Below, in pieces: positions 12,320-24,052 of a stretch of DNA of 64,000 nucleotides. Position numbers and translations under genes: made by a program. Below the pieces are notes generated by a model. The model did not search any database, had not been told where the DNA came from, and saw only the letters and a program-made list of their open reading frames with translations. Position 1 is the stretch's first letter; each line of letters opens with the position of its first letter. This DNA is from Cladorrhinum sp. PSN259 (Eukaryota > Ascomycota > Sordariomycetes > Sordariales > Podosporaceae): assembly GCA_033725935.1 (NCBI GenBank), contig MU867074.1, forward strand, positions 496,001 to 560,000, in the 5' to 3' direction.

Positions 12320-13922
12320 AGCGGTGTTACGAAAATATTCTCTATGGTGGCGGCGGTACATGTATTTGGCTATTTTCTTTTTGGTCTCGTTAGTAAGCAG
12401 GCGTTTGCGGGTTTGTGTTCAGGATGATCCATGATCCATATGTTAAGCATTGAGAGAAACAAGGCACATATCATCATTGTCAGCAGCTATATCCACATGA
12501 AGTGAGAGTAATAGGGCTTGTCTATCGAGTATCGAAAAAGGATCTTAGAGTAATAGAAACTGGCTTGCCAACCCAATCCTCCCATCTACAAATTTCCAAC
12601 ATCACCAACTACCATCCAAGGTTTTGCTACCCACTTCTCACCACCCCCAAAACCATCACCCATTTTTTCATGTTTAGCTGGTATCATTTTGGCCCAAAAT
12701 TATCTCCTTCTTTATTTCGGCCCCTCTTGGTGTTCACCTATCTGAATAAAACTGAGTCGAAAAATGCAGAGGAAAAATGCCATCAGGACTGCCACCCATT
12801 TCCATCATGCCTTCCCTCCCATGCATGTATCCATCCATTCACCCAGCCGTCCGTCTTAACCATGCTGTAGAACCGCAGAATAAATGAAGGGGGTATCGCG
12901 CGATGTGTCATTATCGTATAATCCGAGAAAGAGAAAGAAAGAAAACAGAAGACCAAGGAAAGAAAACAGACTATCTAATGGAAGTGAAAGAAAGAAGAGA
13001 GGCCAGAGAAAAGAAATATACCCCACCGCAGCACCTGCCCATCTAACAGCTAGATCTTGCGCCATGATCCAGCACCACGTCAATCTGACTCTCGTGTCGC
13101 CTGTTTGCGCACCTAGCATGATTTGCTGCGTTTTTGACGGATTTAGTTGAATACTGGTGATTAGATGTGGGTTCGTTGGCCCAATTCTTGACTCGGTAGA
13201 GTTTTTGGAGGTTCAGCCCAAGGGGCTGGAAGATGACCCGGATCGTAATGAAAGTGGACGTGCTATAGTTTTTGACGACTGTTGTTGCTGCCATTGATTG
13301 GATTTGGATATCGCCCGACAGCTGGAGGTAGGAGAGGGAGGGGAAGTGCGAGATAGGTTGCGAGACCTCTTTCTGAACGAATGAGTTCTAAGTTGGATGA
13401 GTCTTCATCGATTCGAGGAATAAAAGCCGGTATCTTATAAATGAGATGCCGGAGGACGTCCTATGGGGTACTTCACTTCGGTAGTGCGGGAGAATGAGCG
13501 GTTCCCAAAGTAGTTGATGACCAAATCGCCTGGAGAGGGCGCTGGGGAATCCTTCCACGAAACAAAGTTGAGTTTGAATAACGCCAGGAATGATGCGAAC
13601 TCCACCATATAAATCAAAAGAAGCTCTGGCAAATCTGCCAAATTTAAAACCGTGTAAACAACAACGCTCAAAGTCTAAATCCCTCGCAATGCCATGGTAG
13701 TAAAGGTGTAGAATATATCGCGTCCTTAAATGCATCCAACAGAAAATGCCCGCTCCGAATATTTATGTAGGGAATGCATGTAGAAATGAAAGACGCTGTA
13801 AATGGACTTTGGGTGAGGACGAGAGTGAGGCCAAGGTACTCCGGCCTAAGGAGCATGCAACGGGCGGCAACTGTTTCTCTGGCTTGAACGCAACGAAGGG
13901 ATCCTTATCGAGATCGAGAATT
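12320..13922. other. Intergenic between convergent nitrate reductase and SNF2 gene
   Basis: 3' UTRs of two convergent genes plus spacer. Purine-rich GAAAGA tracts lie at about 12920-13010. Open frames such as 13388-13735 (minus) lack domain content and I do not call them genes. Confidence 0.5.
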
Positions 13923-16900
13923 TTATTTGAAGAGGCTGCGCAAATCCATCAGACGTTGTCTTGCAGCATCCTGATGATTCGCCATCCTCTCAGACGCCTC
14001 GCGATCCATGCTTAGGCTGGCAAGCTTCTTCTTCTTATCTTGCAACTCAATCATCTTCTCTTCGAAGCTGCCATTCATGATGAATCGAACAGTCCTAACA
14101 GGTCTCTTCTGCCCAAGACGGTGCACGCGGTCGACTGCCTGAGCCTCAGCCGCAGGATTGAATTGAGGTTCCATAACGAAAACGCTATTCCCGCTTGTGA
14201 GATTGAGACCCATTCCACCAGCCATGATGCTGACGAGAATGACCTGAACATTAGGATCGTCGCGGAAAGAATCCATCGCCGCGTTACGCGCCAGTCGAGA
14301 CATCTTGCCGTCCAGGCGGGTATGAGTAATCCCAGCATGGTTGAGTGCAATTTCGATCAGATCGAGGTGAGATGTCCAGCCAGAGAAGACGACCGATTTA
14401 AACGGCGGCTGTTCAGGGTTCTCCTCGCTCTGTCTTTTGTAGGCGAGAAGCTCTTCGACAAGTGCTCGAGTCTTGGTGTGTGGCCCGGTATAACGGTCGT
14501 CCGGAATAATCTTCCCTGTGCCTGAGTGTTTCTTCGCCATACGAGACTCGTGCTCAAAATCGGCACGGTTGCGGAAAAGCTCAACACACGATGTTTTGTC
14601 AAGACCAATACACGAAGGGCAGCCCATCGGATCAACACCCTGCTGTCCGGCCTTCAGATGCTTGATACAAGTGGGGCAGTAAACGTGGAAGCATTGTGTC
14701 ATGTACCCGAGCACGTCGTTCTGGCGATCTGATTCAGGATCTTCCACTTCAACAGCGCCGAGCTTGTTGTTGCAACCGAAGCAGTTATCACTGTTGCCTT
14801 CTTGCATCAAATACAGCATCTCATACGCCTTGCTTTCTTGAAGCACTGGCGGGCCGTCTTCGTCGTCGCTGTCAAGGGCGATAGGTGCATCCGCTGAAAT
14901 GCCCTGAAGCTCAGCAAGGTCCTCTTCGCTGAGTAGATCCTTTCCATGGGCACAAATCAAGCGGAGCTGTAAGATAGACCGCAGGATATGGATCATAGTT
15001 CTACCACCAACGATACGGCCCTGATTGGTCAAGACCTGAACTCTGTCCTGAGCAGTTTTTGCAAACCAATCATAGACACGCCTCTCGTCGTCTGTGAAAT
15101 CCAGTCTGATCACCTCATCTTTCCGCGGAGGAAGATCAATTTTATCCTTTAACCGTCGAAGTGTTATTGTGTCAATAAGAACACGAAGCTTTGGAACGAT
15201 CTCGGGGTTGGCGGCCTTGAAGGGCTGAATGATATACTGCAAGAACTTGCTTCTCTCATCAAAAGGTTTGAGTCGCAGGAATGCTAAGAGGGCCGCAAGG
15301 TCCTCCAGTTTATTTTGAACTGGCGTGCCGGTGACAGCCCAACGACGGTTCGCCTGAAGTCGACAGATCGATTTGAAGGCCAATGTGCTTTGCTCGCGGA
15401 TTGTATGAGCCTCGTCAAGCACAATCCGGAACCATCCGATTTCTTCCAGAGGATAGACACCCCTTTTTTTCTTGAGACGGAAATTGAGCTCACTAGTGAT
15501 GGAACCATAAGTGGTAATGACCAAGTCAAAGCGAGCAAGTTGGTCGACATCCTTGATGCGGTTCGCACCATGATAAATATAGTAGGAGATGCTGCCGGGC
15601 CTAATGTGCTGCTTCAACTGCTCCTCCCAGTTGGTGATCGTACTCAAAGGGCAAACCAGGAGGGTAGCCTTGGCATTTCTCTGCACCCGTGAAAGCTCAA
15701 GAGCTTGTGGTTTGGGAATCTCGTGGCTTTGTGTTGGTCGTCTCTCAGGCGCTCGGGGCTGGACCGGTTCAAGCTGTGACCATGCCTCAGCGTCTTCCAT
15801 TGTTTTGGTGACCAGTGACAGCACACTCAAAGTCTTGCCCAGGCCCATCATATCCGCAAGGATACCCCCAAGAGTTGGAGGAGGTGGTTCCCGCTGAGGC
15901 TGGCCTGTAACGACGTTATAGTAGAACACTGCCCCTGATCTATCCCTCTTTCGCTGCCAGGTTGACGTGACTATCTCCTTGCTATTAGCATCAGGCAGTT
16001 GGTCAGACTCCCGGGAAGCCATGAAGAATAATGCCTGACGCTGATGTTTAAGTAGCGGTGTCAGAACACATGCATCGGGCTCCATCTCAGGTAGATCTTC
16101 GGATTTCGGGAGAGAGTCAAAGACTCCCATGACCTCTGAGCGAATCTCCTCGGTCGTCTTGACCACCGCCGGTGCAGGCGGAGGTAGACGTTGAGGTACC
16201 TGCTGTGGCGTTTGAGACAAACGAGCCCGGTTCTCCGCCGCCAAGGGGTTGAAGACCTTAACTCCAAGCTCAACCCGAGGCGGGTTCAGAAGATTCAAGC
16301 CCTTGCCTTTAAGATACTGACCGACTTGATAGGCATATTTTCGGAGTCCATATAGGACCAGCTCAAATTTGTGGTTCACTGATATGGCTTGGCCGACTTT
16401 CTCGCCAGGAAGTTTCCGTCGAAATGGAATTTTGCAATCTGTCCGAATGCCAAAGACACCGGCCTTGTCCATAAGAAGGGCCAGGGCAGAAGAGGTCTTT
16501 GCATCGACCGTGCCAAACCGGTGATGTTGCCAGTCGGAAGCCGTCACAGTCTTGACCAAGCGGTCAGCCGCTTCCCGCTTCAGTAACACTTTGATCTGTG
16601 GCCAGTAACCATCGCCAAGAGTTGAAACCATTCCGGGCTTGGGTGCAGGGACGGTGTGGCAATTAATTGATGCGCCCTCAATCATCCCAAAGCAGACCTC
16701 TTCGCTACCTGCAGAAGTAGCAGCTTTTGGTACTGATTCTTCATCAGTCAAGTCGATGGTGCCGCCATTATTGAGCGCTGGGGTCGAGTTGAACTGGCCA
16801 GCAGGAGCGTTGGCTCGCTCATTCTTAATATGCTGAGCCAAAATGCCACTCCCTGCTGCAGAAAAAGCGCCGTTGGTAGGCGCAAAAGCAAGATGCCCAG

Positions 16901-17252
16901 GTGACGGATCACTCTCCGTCTCGGTTTTTCTTCGTTTAGGCTGAGGTAGGCTGGTGCGCTCCTGCACGTTGTGCAGGCGCTCAATGTTTGATGAGGAGCC
17001 AGTGGGAAACATGCGATTTCGGCTGTGAAAATGATGGTCGGGAGTACCCAGGCCGGCGCCAGTAAAGTCCACCACAATGGGGGCATTCGGGCTGGGATAC
17101 TGAAAAGTCACCTCATCGTGTTGCTGTGCACGGTGATGAAGAGCCGTGAGATTTGGCGTGCTGGCCGAAGGCTGCGGCGGTCTAGGAGCCGGTGCGGCCG
17201 TATTCGCAGCCTGGGCCTTCGGGTCAAGCAGGCTTGCCGGATCCCACGACAT
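13923..17252 (-). CDS. SNF2-family ATPase with RING finger (HLTF/Rad5-like)
   Basis: Single-exon protein of 1109 residues. Family members translocate on dsDNA and often act as E3 ligases in post-replication repair or chromatin remodelling. In order: a disordered Pro/Ala-rich N-terminus with a KRRK basic patch (about 105-109); a hydrophobic-acidic TIDLTDEES (165-173) resembling a SUMO-interaction motif; a diverged HIRAN-like region (about 185-325); a bipartite SNF2 ATPase with Walker A DMMGLGKT (467-474) and DEAH (613-616); a C3HC4-type RING inserted between the helicase lobes (C824 to C881); and a helicase C lobe ending with QAVDRVHRLGQKR. RING inside the SNF2 core is diagnostic of the Rad5/Rad16/HLTF branch. 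I cannot tell whether it is the Rad5 orthologue or a paralogue, so no symbol is given. Confidence 0.9.
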   Translation of the reverse strand: MSWDPASLLDPKAQAANTAAPAPRPPQPSASTPNLTALHHRAQQHDEVTFQYPSPNAPIVVDFTGAGLGTPDHHFHSRNRMFPTGSSSNIERLHNVQERTSLPQPKRRKTETESDPSPGHLAFAPTNGAFSAAGSGILAQHIKNERANAPAGQFNSTPALNNGGTIDLTDEESVPKAATSAGSEEVCFGMIEGASINCHTVPAPKPGMVSTLGDGYWPQIKVLLKREAADRLVKTVTASDWQHHRFGTVDAKTSSALALLMDKAGVFGIRTDCKIPFRRKLPGEKVGQAISVNHKFELVLYGLRKYAYQVGQYLKGKGLNLLNPPRVELGVKVFNPLAAENRARLSQTPQQVPQRLPPPAPAVVKTTEEIRSEVMGVFDSLPKSEDLPEMEPDACVLTPLLKHQRQALFFMASRESDQLPDANSKEIVTSTWQRKRDRSGAVFYYNVVTGQPQREPPPPTLGGILADMMGLGKTLSVLSLVTKTMEDAEAWSQLEPVQPRAPERRPTQSHEIPKPQALELSRVQRNAKATLLVCPLSTITNWEEQLKQHIRPGSISYYIYHGANRIKDVDQLARFDLVITTYGSITSELNFRLKKKRGVYPLEEIGWFRIVLDEAHTIREQSTLAFKSICRLQANRRWAVTGTPVQNKLEDLAALLAFLRLKPFDERSKFLQYIIQPFKAANPEIVPKLRVLIDTITLRRLKDKIDLPPRKDEVIRLDFTDDERRVYDWFAKTAQDRVQVLTNQGRIVGGRTMIHILRSILQLRLICAHGKDLLSEEDLAELQGISADAPIALDSDDEDGPPVLQESKAYEMLYLMQEGNSDNCFGCNNKLGAVEVEDPESDRQNDVLGYMTQCFHVYCPTCIKHLKAGQQGVDPMGCPSCIGLDKTSCVELFRNRADFEHESRMAKKHSGTGKIIPDDRYTGPHTKTRALVEELLAYKRQSEENPEQPPFKSVVFSGWTSHLDLIEIALNHAGITHTRLDGKMSRLARNAAMDSFRDDPNVQVILVSIMAGGMGLNLTSGNSVFVMEPQFNPAAEAQAVDRVHRLGQKRPVRTVRFIMNGSFEEKMIELQDKKKKLASLSMDREASERMANHQDAARQRLMDLRSLFK

Positions 17253-18949
17253 TGTGATTCCGTGTTGGGATTTTTATTGTGATTTGGTAGTGATTCCTGG
17301 AAAAAAAAATTAATATAAAGCTCCAAAAAATTCGAGTATGAAAGATGGGATCCAACCGTTTGAACGCCCACTTTGGGACTCACCGTTGTTCTCGTTGTTG
17401 CTTGATTCAGCCGCCAACGCCAACGCCGCCCTCGGCGGAATGGGCAGTGGTATTTCGTTTTCGTAATGATTTACGACAGAGAAAGAAGGTGAGACTGGCT
17501 TTAGTGAACTACAACCTGATTGAATCGATGCAAACTGCATCCCAGGCTGCAACGACGACTTTGAGGCTTAGATTAGAATCCCGTTAAATCGTGGGGTTTG
17601 CAATAGGTGTAACTCGGTCGTTGTAATACTGCAGCAGATTGATCGGTCGTCGTTGGATTGATAGTGGGGTGAGGGGAGAGAGGCGGTGGAGGTTGGAGGG
17701 GAAGAATGGCTTGTAAATGGTATTCGTGAAACAAGGCTGGGGAGAATCGGAAGAAAATGGAGCAATGCAGCCTACTTGGCAGTTCAAAATCAAATCCTTG
17801 GGTATTGTGTTTAATTCCGCTCAATAAGTATTTGAAAAGAGATAACAGGAAAAAAAGGTTTAAAATCTCAATAGCAGATGGCCTCAGGTGGTGATGCCGC
17901 TCCTTCACTTTTGTGAACCGAAGAAGCTTTATCGCAATCGGCCGGTTGTGATAGGCGCGTGACCCTTCACAGATTGCATTGGATCGGTTCGGTCAGTGGT
18001 GGCACGTGCCGCTAAGAAGAGATAAACGGTTCCCTGTTAGTGTCGTCGTCCGACAACGCCCTGAGTGTGTGTGCCTTCCACTTGTGCAAGCTGCAAGTCG
18101 CACACGCTCTGCAGCCGACGGCTGATGGAAAGAAGGCGCAGCAAAGCTTTCTAAGGTGTATCATAGCGAGGTACCGCTTTCCCCCCTTCTGCACCCGACG
18201 ACCGATGATAATATGTTCATCCGTACTTCGGTTTATATTTTTCGTATAAAAAGTCATCATTTTGGGGTAACGCAGACAGGATCTGTCGAACAGCGTCAGG
18301 GGCGGCAATTGCGCATGCAAGATGCGGGTACTCGCGATCGAGCCAAGCTAAATCTCTTCAACGACGTGCCCAATCCCAAGACAATTTGCATGGAGGAAAT
18401 ACGGAATGGCATGCAGTCTGCCAATCCGGAGTGCAGATCTCAAGATGCACTAGAAAACTCCATACTGAGAGAGTGGTATCACCTGGTGTATCTAGGCCTC
18501 GTCTCCATCCTCATAAACAGGATATTCTCTCACTAACTTGTCTTCAAGAAACTGACTCCAGCTCAGAGTGACTAATAGCCATTATTATCCCTACCAACCG
18601 CCGGTTCTGCCTGGCGATGCTGAATTCTCATAACATAAGCCCACTACCACATCCGTCCCACCATCCATGTCATCATCCCGTCCCCGCTCAAGTGGTCACA
18701 AGCTCAAACAACAGAACCTTTCTTTGAGATCCCCCCACGTTCCCAATTCGAACAATCATACCAAGTACCACCCAAGGTATGCTCACGGTAATGGTGGTAC
18801 CGACACAGTGGGAACAAAGTCTCCAAAGTCTCCAACAAACATCCTGTTCATCCAACATCAATCTTTCCCCTCATCCAACCATCTCGACATAACCGCTTCA
18901 CTGATCACCTGACACTATCCCTCGTTCAAGTTCCAGTTCTCGACTACCA
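17253..18949. other. Intergenic, upstream of SNF2 gene
   Basis: About 1.7 kb holding the SNF2 gene promoter and 5' leader (minus) and the 3' side of the small gene at 18950. Only short, uncharacteristic open frames are present, and no gene is supported. Confidence 0.5.
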
Positions 18950-19570
18950 TTAGGTATCCGGCTCACTCTCATCCCATTCGTCTGCAGAGTCGTCGGTGAG
19001 CTCGCCATTGTTACGCTTTCTTTTTTGATGCATACCTCATCAATATTGTTAACCAGAAATTTCCTGATGGCCTGGTGAATACTTACCAGTCGCCCGCTCC
19101 ATCCAGTTTGCATCCGGCGTCTTTTTCCTCGCCTCCTCCATCTTAATCCTCTCCAGCTCCCTGTTAGCCCTAATCACTCGTCTGGTTTTGGGCGTTGGAG
19201 ATGTATTCCTAGCTCTATTTCGGGCAAGTACCGAGGCAGAACGATAGCGGCACCTCCCCCTGAATGGTGAGTCATCTGCCCGGGTCTGTGATCGTTTGGT
19301 CTTGGTGTTGGTGTAACGGGAAAGCGAGGTACATCCTAGGTGTCGGTATGCTAATGGCTCGTGTCGACGAAATCGTTTACGACCCCTTTCCCACTCGCTG
19401 TCGGGTAAGTCGAACTCAAATCGAGGTGGCGGTGATGGTGCGTGTATGATGAGTTCTTGGCGGTAAAGAGTGGACGTTGTGACAGGTTCAGCTGTCTTCG
19501 TTGTTTTTGGGGTTTCGGAAGAAGACGAAGCCATAATGCTGGCCTGTGCGGCTTCAATGCTGCTTGACAT
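18950..19570 (-). CDS. Small basic protein of unknown function
   Basis: Unrecognised protein of about 189 residues from two exons: 19087-19570 and 18950-19035. The 51-bp intron (19036-19086) has a GTAAGT donor and TGAG acceptor, and joining preserves the frame. The ATG at 19570 is the first true ATG in the open frame. The N-terminus is Ser/Thr-rich. The middle is strongly basic with RGRKRFRRH and SVLARNRARN segments. The C-terminus has a basic HQKRKRNN patch followed by an acidic tail ending DEWDESEPDT. The composition suggests a nuclear or nucleic-acid-associated protein, but no domain is recognised. The evidence is the open frame, the clean intron and the biased composition. Confidence 0.55.
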
Positions 19571-20169
19571 GAACAGGTCGGTCTTGTATCGGTGTCGGTG
19601 GAACAGCACTGCTAAGTATCAACCCGATAATGTCCAAAATATGCAGTACCTCTTTCAAGAACTGAAAGGGGGAAACACAACTTTGCCGTGGTGAACAGGG
19701 AGGCAGCTCAACGCTATTACATATAATAGGAGACCAGACGACGAGGTGTGGCAAGGGGGACTTCCCCTGACTCGTGGTCGAAGGGAACCTACGACTACCC
19801 CAACCATGAGACTGAAAGCGGGAAGCTGCATTTGCACCATGGCGGAAAGTTTGACGGATCAGCGCATGGTGCTTCCCCGCAGCACTCAAATAGCAATCCG
19901 GGTGAGCTACCTTGAGCTGGTGGCATTTAGCTGGTGCTTCTTATTGGTAGCTGTTCATCATGAAACACAGAGCTTTCTTTCTCTTATGTCGTCGTGGTGA
20001 CGATCATTACTAGCCTCCTAGCTAGTGAACAGCGCTGCGTGTGAGGGGAGTAGTACGTGGCTGCTTTTTGGTATCTATTTACATCTTCTCAGTCTTGATA
20101 CATGTATTAGCCATAGTAACGACTGCCATTCCAAGTCTTTCTTTTCCTTGTATGCAAGCTCCCCCAAGG
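19571..20169. other. Intergenic
   Basis: About 600 bp between two minus-strand genes: the AIM41 3' UTR and the promoter of the small gene. No other feature seen. Confidence 0.5.
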
Positions 20170-20787
20170 CTATTTTCCCGCCAACTTCAATATGATGCCA
20201 GCGACAACATTCTTTTCGAAAGCCACATCAGCCAGAGGCCCACTGCCGGTTTGTAGGAACTCCTTCATCAGAAGTCCTCTGATCTTGTTCAGACCATGGC
20301 CCTCGGCGACGAACTTGTCTTTGGCAGCCTCAATCATTTGTTGTAGCTCCTCCATGCTAATCTGCTTCAGGCCGCTGCTTGCAGCATAGTCCAGGAGAAT
20401 ACTCGCTTGTGCGTCCTCCTTTTCTGCTAGATCTCCTCTGCCAACTTGCCGAGCCTCCTCGGCCGCTTCTTTTGACTTCTCGGCTGTCTTTTTGAGGAGC
20501 TGTACGAGCTGGGCGTCGGTCTCAATGGGCTTGTCTGTCTTGCTGGCGTTGAGCGTCGCAGCCAGCACCGTACGGAGAACCGCAAGTCTGTTTGTATCCT
20601 TGGCTCGCATAGCTGTCTTGAGATCTTCCTTGATCTTAACAAGAATGGGAGGCGGTGCTGACTCTCCCGTCGAGTAGGCGGCAAGAGATGCGCGCAGGTT
20701 TGCAGCGCTCGTCCATCTTGAGGCTGGTCTTAAGCTAGGTCTGCTGATAAAGCTTCGGAGGAGGGAGCTAGAGATTTTGGTCGCCAT
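20170..20787 (-). CDS. AIM41: AIM41, mitochondrial YqeY/GatB-tail-like protein
   Basis: Single exon of 205 residues. Residues 1-40 are rich in Ser, Arg and Ala and lack acidic residues, a typical mitochondrial presequence. The rest is a YqeY/Aim41 domain: LVKIKEDLKTAMRAKDTNRL, then VLRTVLAATLNA, helices with LLKKTAEKSKEAAEEA, and the end GPLADVAFEKNVV. The fold is shared with the C-terminal tail of GatB amidotransferase, so a link to mitochondrial glutaminyl-tRNA formation or translation is often suggested but not proven. Length and architecture match fungal AIM41. Confidence 0.92.
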   Translation of the reverse strand: MATKISSSLLRSFISRPSLRPASRWTSAANLRASLAAYSTGESAPPPILVKIKEDLKTAMRAKDTNRLAVLRTVLAATLNASKTDKPIETDAQLVQLLKKTAEKSKEAAEEARQVGRGDLAEKEDAQASILLDYAASSGLKQISMEELQQMIEAAKDKFVAEGHGLNKIRGLLMKEFLQTGSGPLADVAFEKNVVAGIILKLAGK

Positions 20788-22340
20788 TGTGTCTGATCAA
20801 GAGGGAACTGTCGGGTGGACGAATCAGCCAATTAGTGTGCTCGGTCCAACTTTCTGAAGCCAATCGTCTCGCCCTTGTCGTATTGTTCCTGTTTGCCTGG
20901 GCCTGGTGTTCGAAGCGATCTTGGAAACAGCCTCAATTCAGACTTTTGATGATTCGAAAAGCCTCCCGCCGGACGGATCGACCCGATCTGGTCGCTGATT
21001 GGGCTCGCTAAAGCTGCATGGTCCAGGCGCTGCCAGCACCGGCTGGCAGTGGATACCCCTGGATTTGAAACTAATACGTCACTGGACAAGACCGCAGTGA
21101 TCAACAAAGTCGAGAACCAACATGAGACCTTCACTTCACCTTCTTTCGACTTCACTCATCGATTCAAACAGCTCTACAACTCTCGACTGCAAAGACGAGA
21201 GAAACTGTATGTAAATGAGATAAAAAGGCCTCATTGAACCGCGATCTTCGACGTCTAAGATTTCCAGTCGTTACCTGAGATCGGTTTCGCCCCCAACCGC
21301 AACTGAGTCCCATCTCTAGGGTCGGGGGGCGTTTGTTTGCATCCCCGGAAAAGCGTTGGCCTCTTGCGCCTAGGAGATACCTGTCGTTGCAGAGTGGGAT
21401 GAAGGGATGTGATAAAGTTACACGGAAAGTGTCGAATGTGAGATGACAGAGATTGGGATGGTGTGTAAGATGGACATCACATCCACCCGACGCAAGTGAC
21501 AACACGCGGCAGCCGTCGGGCATCAGCACAGCTGCCAGGTTTCTTACCGTGTGTCGTTTGATCTTTGAGCGTGTGGGTTGTGTTGTTGGGAGTTTGTGAC
21601 GAGACGGATGGAACTCGATGAAATTGGATCAATCGAGGGAAAGCGGCATTGTCTCCGACTCGACGCGGTGAAGGACCCGGTTGGGCGGAACCGAGATGGG
21701 AAGGCACGTTCTTGGTTCGACTGGACCTCTCAGTCCCTGGCCCCAGGCCAGCCAACTCCTGAAAAGGAAAAGATGTCTTCCCGGTTCTCTTTATTTCTAG
21801 TATATGTTCTCTCTATACCTCAGAATGTAAAACTCCCTAGTTGTGCAATAATTATCTGCCCGCCTTCCAGCATCATTTCTTATCCTCGCTGTATTGGGAA
21901 TCTTGTATCCGTATTCTAGCAATGATTTTGACCTGTTCAACTCCAACCCAAATGCGCCTGCCCGAAATATTTTTATTGAAATGGCGCCATCCATGGATTC
22001 CAGGTTTCACTCCAAACTCAACTTCCAGGAACTCACCGGCGGAAGTTCATCCAATGGTCAGGCCCAACGTGATCCGTGACCTGCATTAACTTCCCGATAC
22101 TCGGTGGAAGAGATCATTCCCGATTCCACAGACCCCGAACAACGGACACTGCGCCAAATATCGTCCATGGCGCGAATCCTCCGAAAAAAAAGAAAAAGAA
22201 AAAGAAAAAAAAAACACCTGGTGAATCACCAAGGCAAGAATTGGGAGTGAAAGAGAAAAAAATCTACGCCGTCGTCGAGAGCTCAACGGCAGCCCAGCTG
22301 CCAACCATATGATGTCCGACTCCAACGAGAGTTTTACATC
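20788..22340. other. Intergenic
   Basis: AIM41 promoter and 3' flank of the methyltransferase gene. Contains an A-rich AAAAAG-type simple repeat (about 22180-22212). No supportable gene. Confidence 0.5.
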
Positions 22341-24052
22341 TCAGTGTCGCGCCCGTTTTCTCGAGTCGCCGTGCCTACCACCCTTGGACGAATGGTGACT
22401 CCGATGGCTTTCGCCATGACTCCGATGTCTGCTGCTACCCGGCTTACGCCCAATGCAAACATAGCTGTATTCACCGCCGTGTCAGTACCGTCTACATATT
22501 TCCAATTATGTATAATAGCCAGTTTACTCACACTGGGAAGTAGGCCTTAAATGCAGGATTGTCCGCTTCACTACGAGCCTGCGCCACCAACAGTTGGATA
22601 TCCGTATTCGACATGCTTGTTTCTGGTCAGCGATTTTCCCAAAACATCCTCAAGTTTTCGGAACGATCCTATGATTACCAACTCACTTTAGGCCTTGAGA
22701 GAACGGGTACATGGCGAGTGCAGACAGGAGGCGGTGCACATTTGCTCGATTCGCGACACCAATTTCGCGCTCCCGAGGATCTAATAGCAAGTTACTTCAG
22801 CCATTACACCAGGGTTTCTACCGGGCTACACACCTGTAGACCACCCACTCAGAGGCAACGTTATCAGGCGTGACTCGACCTCAACAAAGCCTGCCTGCGT
22901 CATCAAATTCTGCAATCTCAGGGGAGCTCTTGGGTCTTTGTATGGCTGTAAGCTCTGCATGTAACTCTGCGACCAAACTTGCAACGCATGGTCTGGAAAC
23001 AACATCAGAATCCGAGTCTCTATATCAAATAGGAACAGATGCCACTCACTTTCGGTCAAGGTCCCATTATCCGATTGAGCGTTGAAGTAGATCTCAACCA
23101 TCTGACACCAGCCTCCCGGACGAAGGACTCGCAGTATGTCGCTCATATAATTCGCCCATCGATTTCTGTGGATGCCTCCAGCCATCATTCTGCTGTTGAC
23201 CAGATCAAAATAATTTGATGGAAACGTGGATCTGGCTTTCAAGTCAATTCTGGTTTCCTTTGAGATCCGGGGTTGGGCTTTCTCACGGACTGTTAAGGTC
23301 GTCGACTTGGAAATCCACGTTTGGAGGGATATCTTCTGGCACTGGATACGGATTGATATCAATTCCAATCACCTATCACCACGGAATTGTTAGCACAAGC
23401 CAAACTCTTCATCCGCTTGCCTGCTTTTGGGATGAAGCGGCGACGATCGTTATCACTGTGGCAGGTACGTGGTTGGACTTTCGGATTAATAACAGACCAA
23501 GCACATTTGACGTCAGTGGGGCATGGAATCCCCTCTTGACCAGAGCAATTTTGTCCTTTTCTTCGACTTGAAGTCTAAAGGTCGGCCGTCCGACTCTACA
23601 TCCTCCACGCGGATCGACTGGTAGACGAGCCTCACATACCTCACACTCGGGATACTCCTCCGCAACCTCTATCGCCCATGCGCCTGAGCCAGAGCCACAC
23701 TCTAGGATTCGTCGAGGACGCGGAATGGGAGGAAATATCGACCTGTTCTCGAAGATCATGTTGAAGACTTGATGCTGATACACAAGCCGCTCGACTTCAT
23801 CCTATTCCCGGGGGCGCGGCAGATATCAGCTCCTATCCGGATACGCAGAGAGGACCATTCCTTACTTCATCGACAGGAGCAAAGTAAATGCTATTCTCGA
23901 CGGCAAATCGCTGGAACTCCCTATTGTTGTGGACAATGACCTCGCGGTAGGTGTTGTCGACGGGAATAGTTTGGTGGTCGCTATATCAACTTAGCGATCT
24001 CTTTGATCAGGCGCATACTCGGGGTCCAACGGCTTAAATACCCTTCGTTCAT
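22341..24052 (-). CDS. SAM-dependent methyltransferase, LaeA/UMTA type
   Basis: Class I methyltransferase of the fungal LaeA-like group; the substrate is unknown. Nine exons on minus join in phase: 24042-24052, 23866-23980, 23640-23801, 23287-23372, 23050-23231, 22854-22992, 22687-22800, 22532-22615, 22341-22464. They give 338 residues. The SAM-binding motif I is ILECGSGSGAWAIEVA, followed across an intron by the acidic-loop strand VIGIDINPYPVPEDI. A post-motif SRMMAGGI and LRVLRPGGWCQMVE (motif III region) follow. The C-terminus has NPAFKAYFPVYVCIGRKPG, typical of the group, plus a His/Arg/Ser-rich tail. No stop or frameshift remains when these introns are removed, so it looks intact despite fragmentary single-frame reading. 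The 11-bp first exon is the least certain part. Confidence 0.85.

Noticed and set aside
22341..24052. Methyltransferase as a pseudogene
   Set aside because: Stops and frame changes vanish when eight GT..AG introns are removed; the joined frame is fully open.
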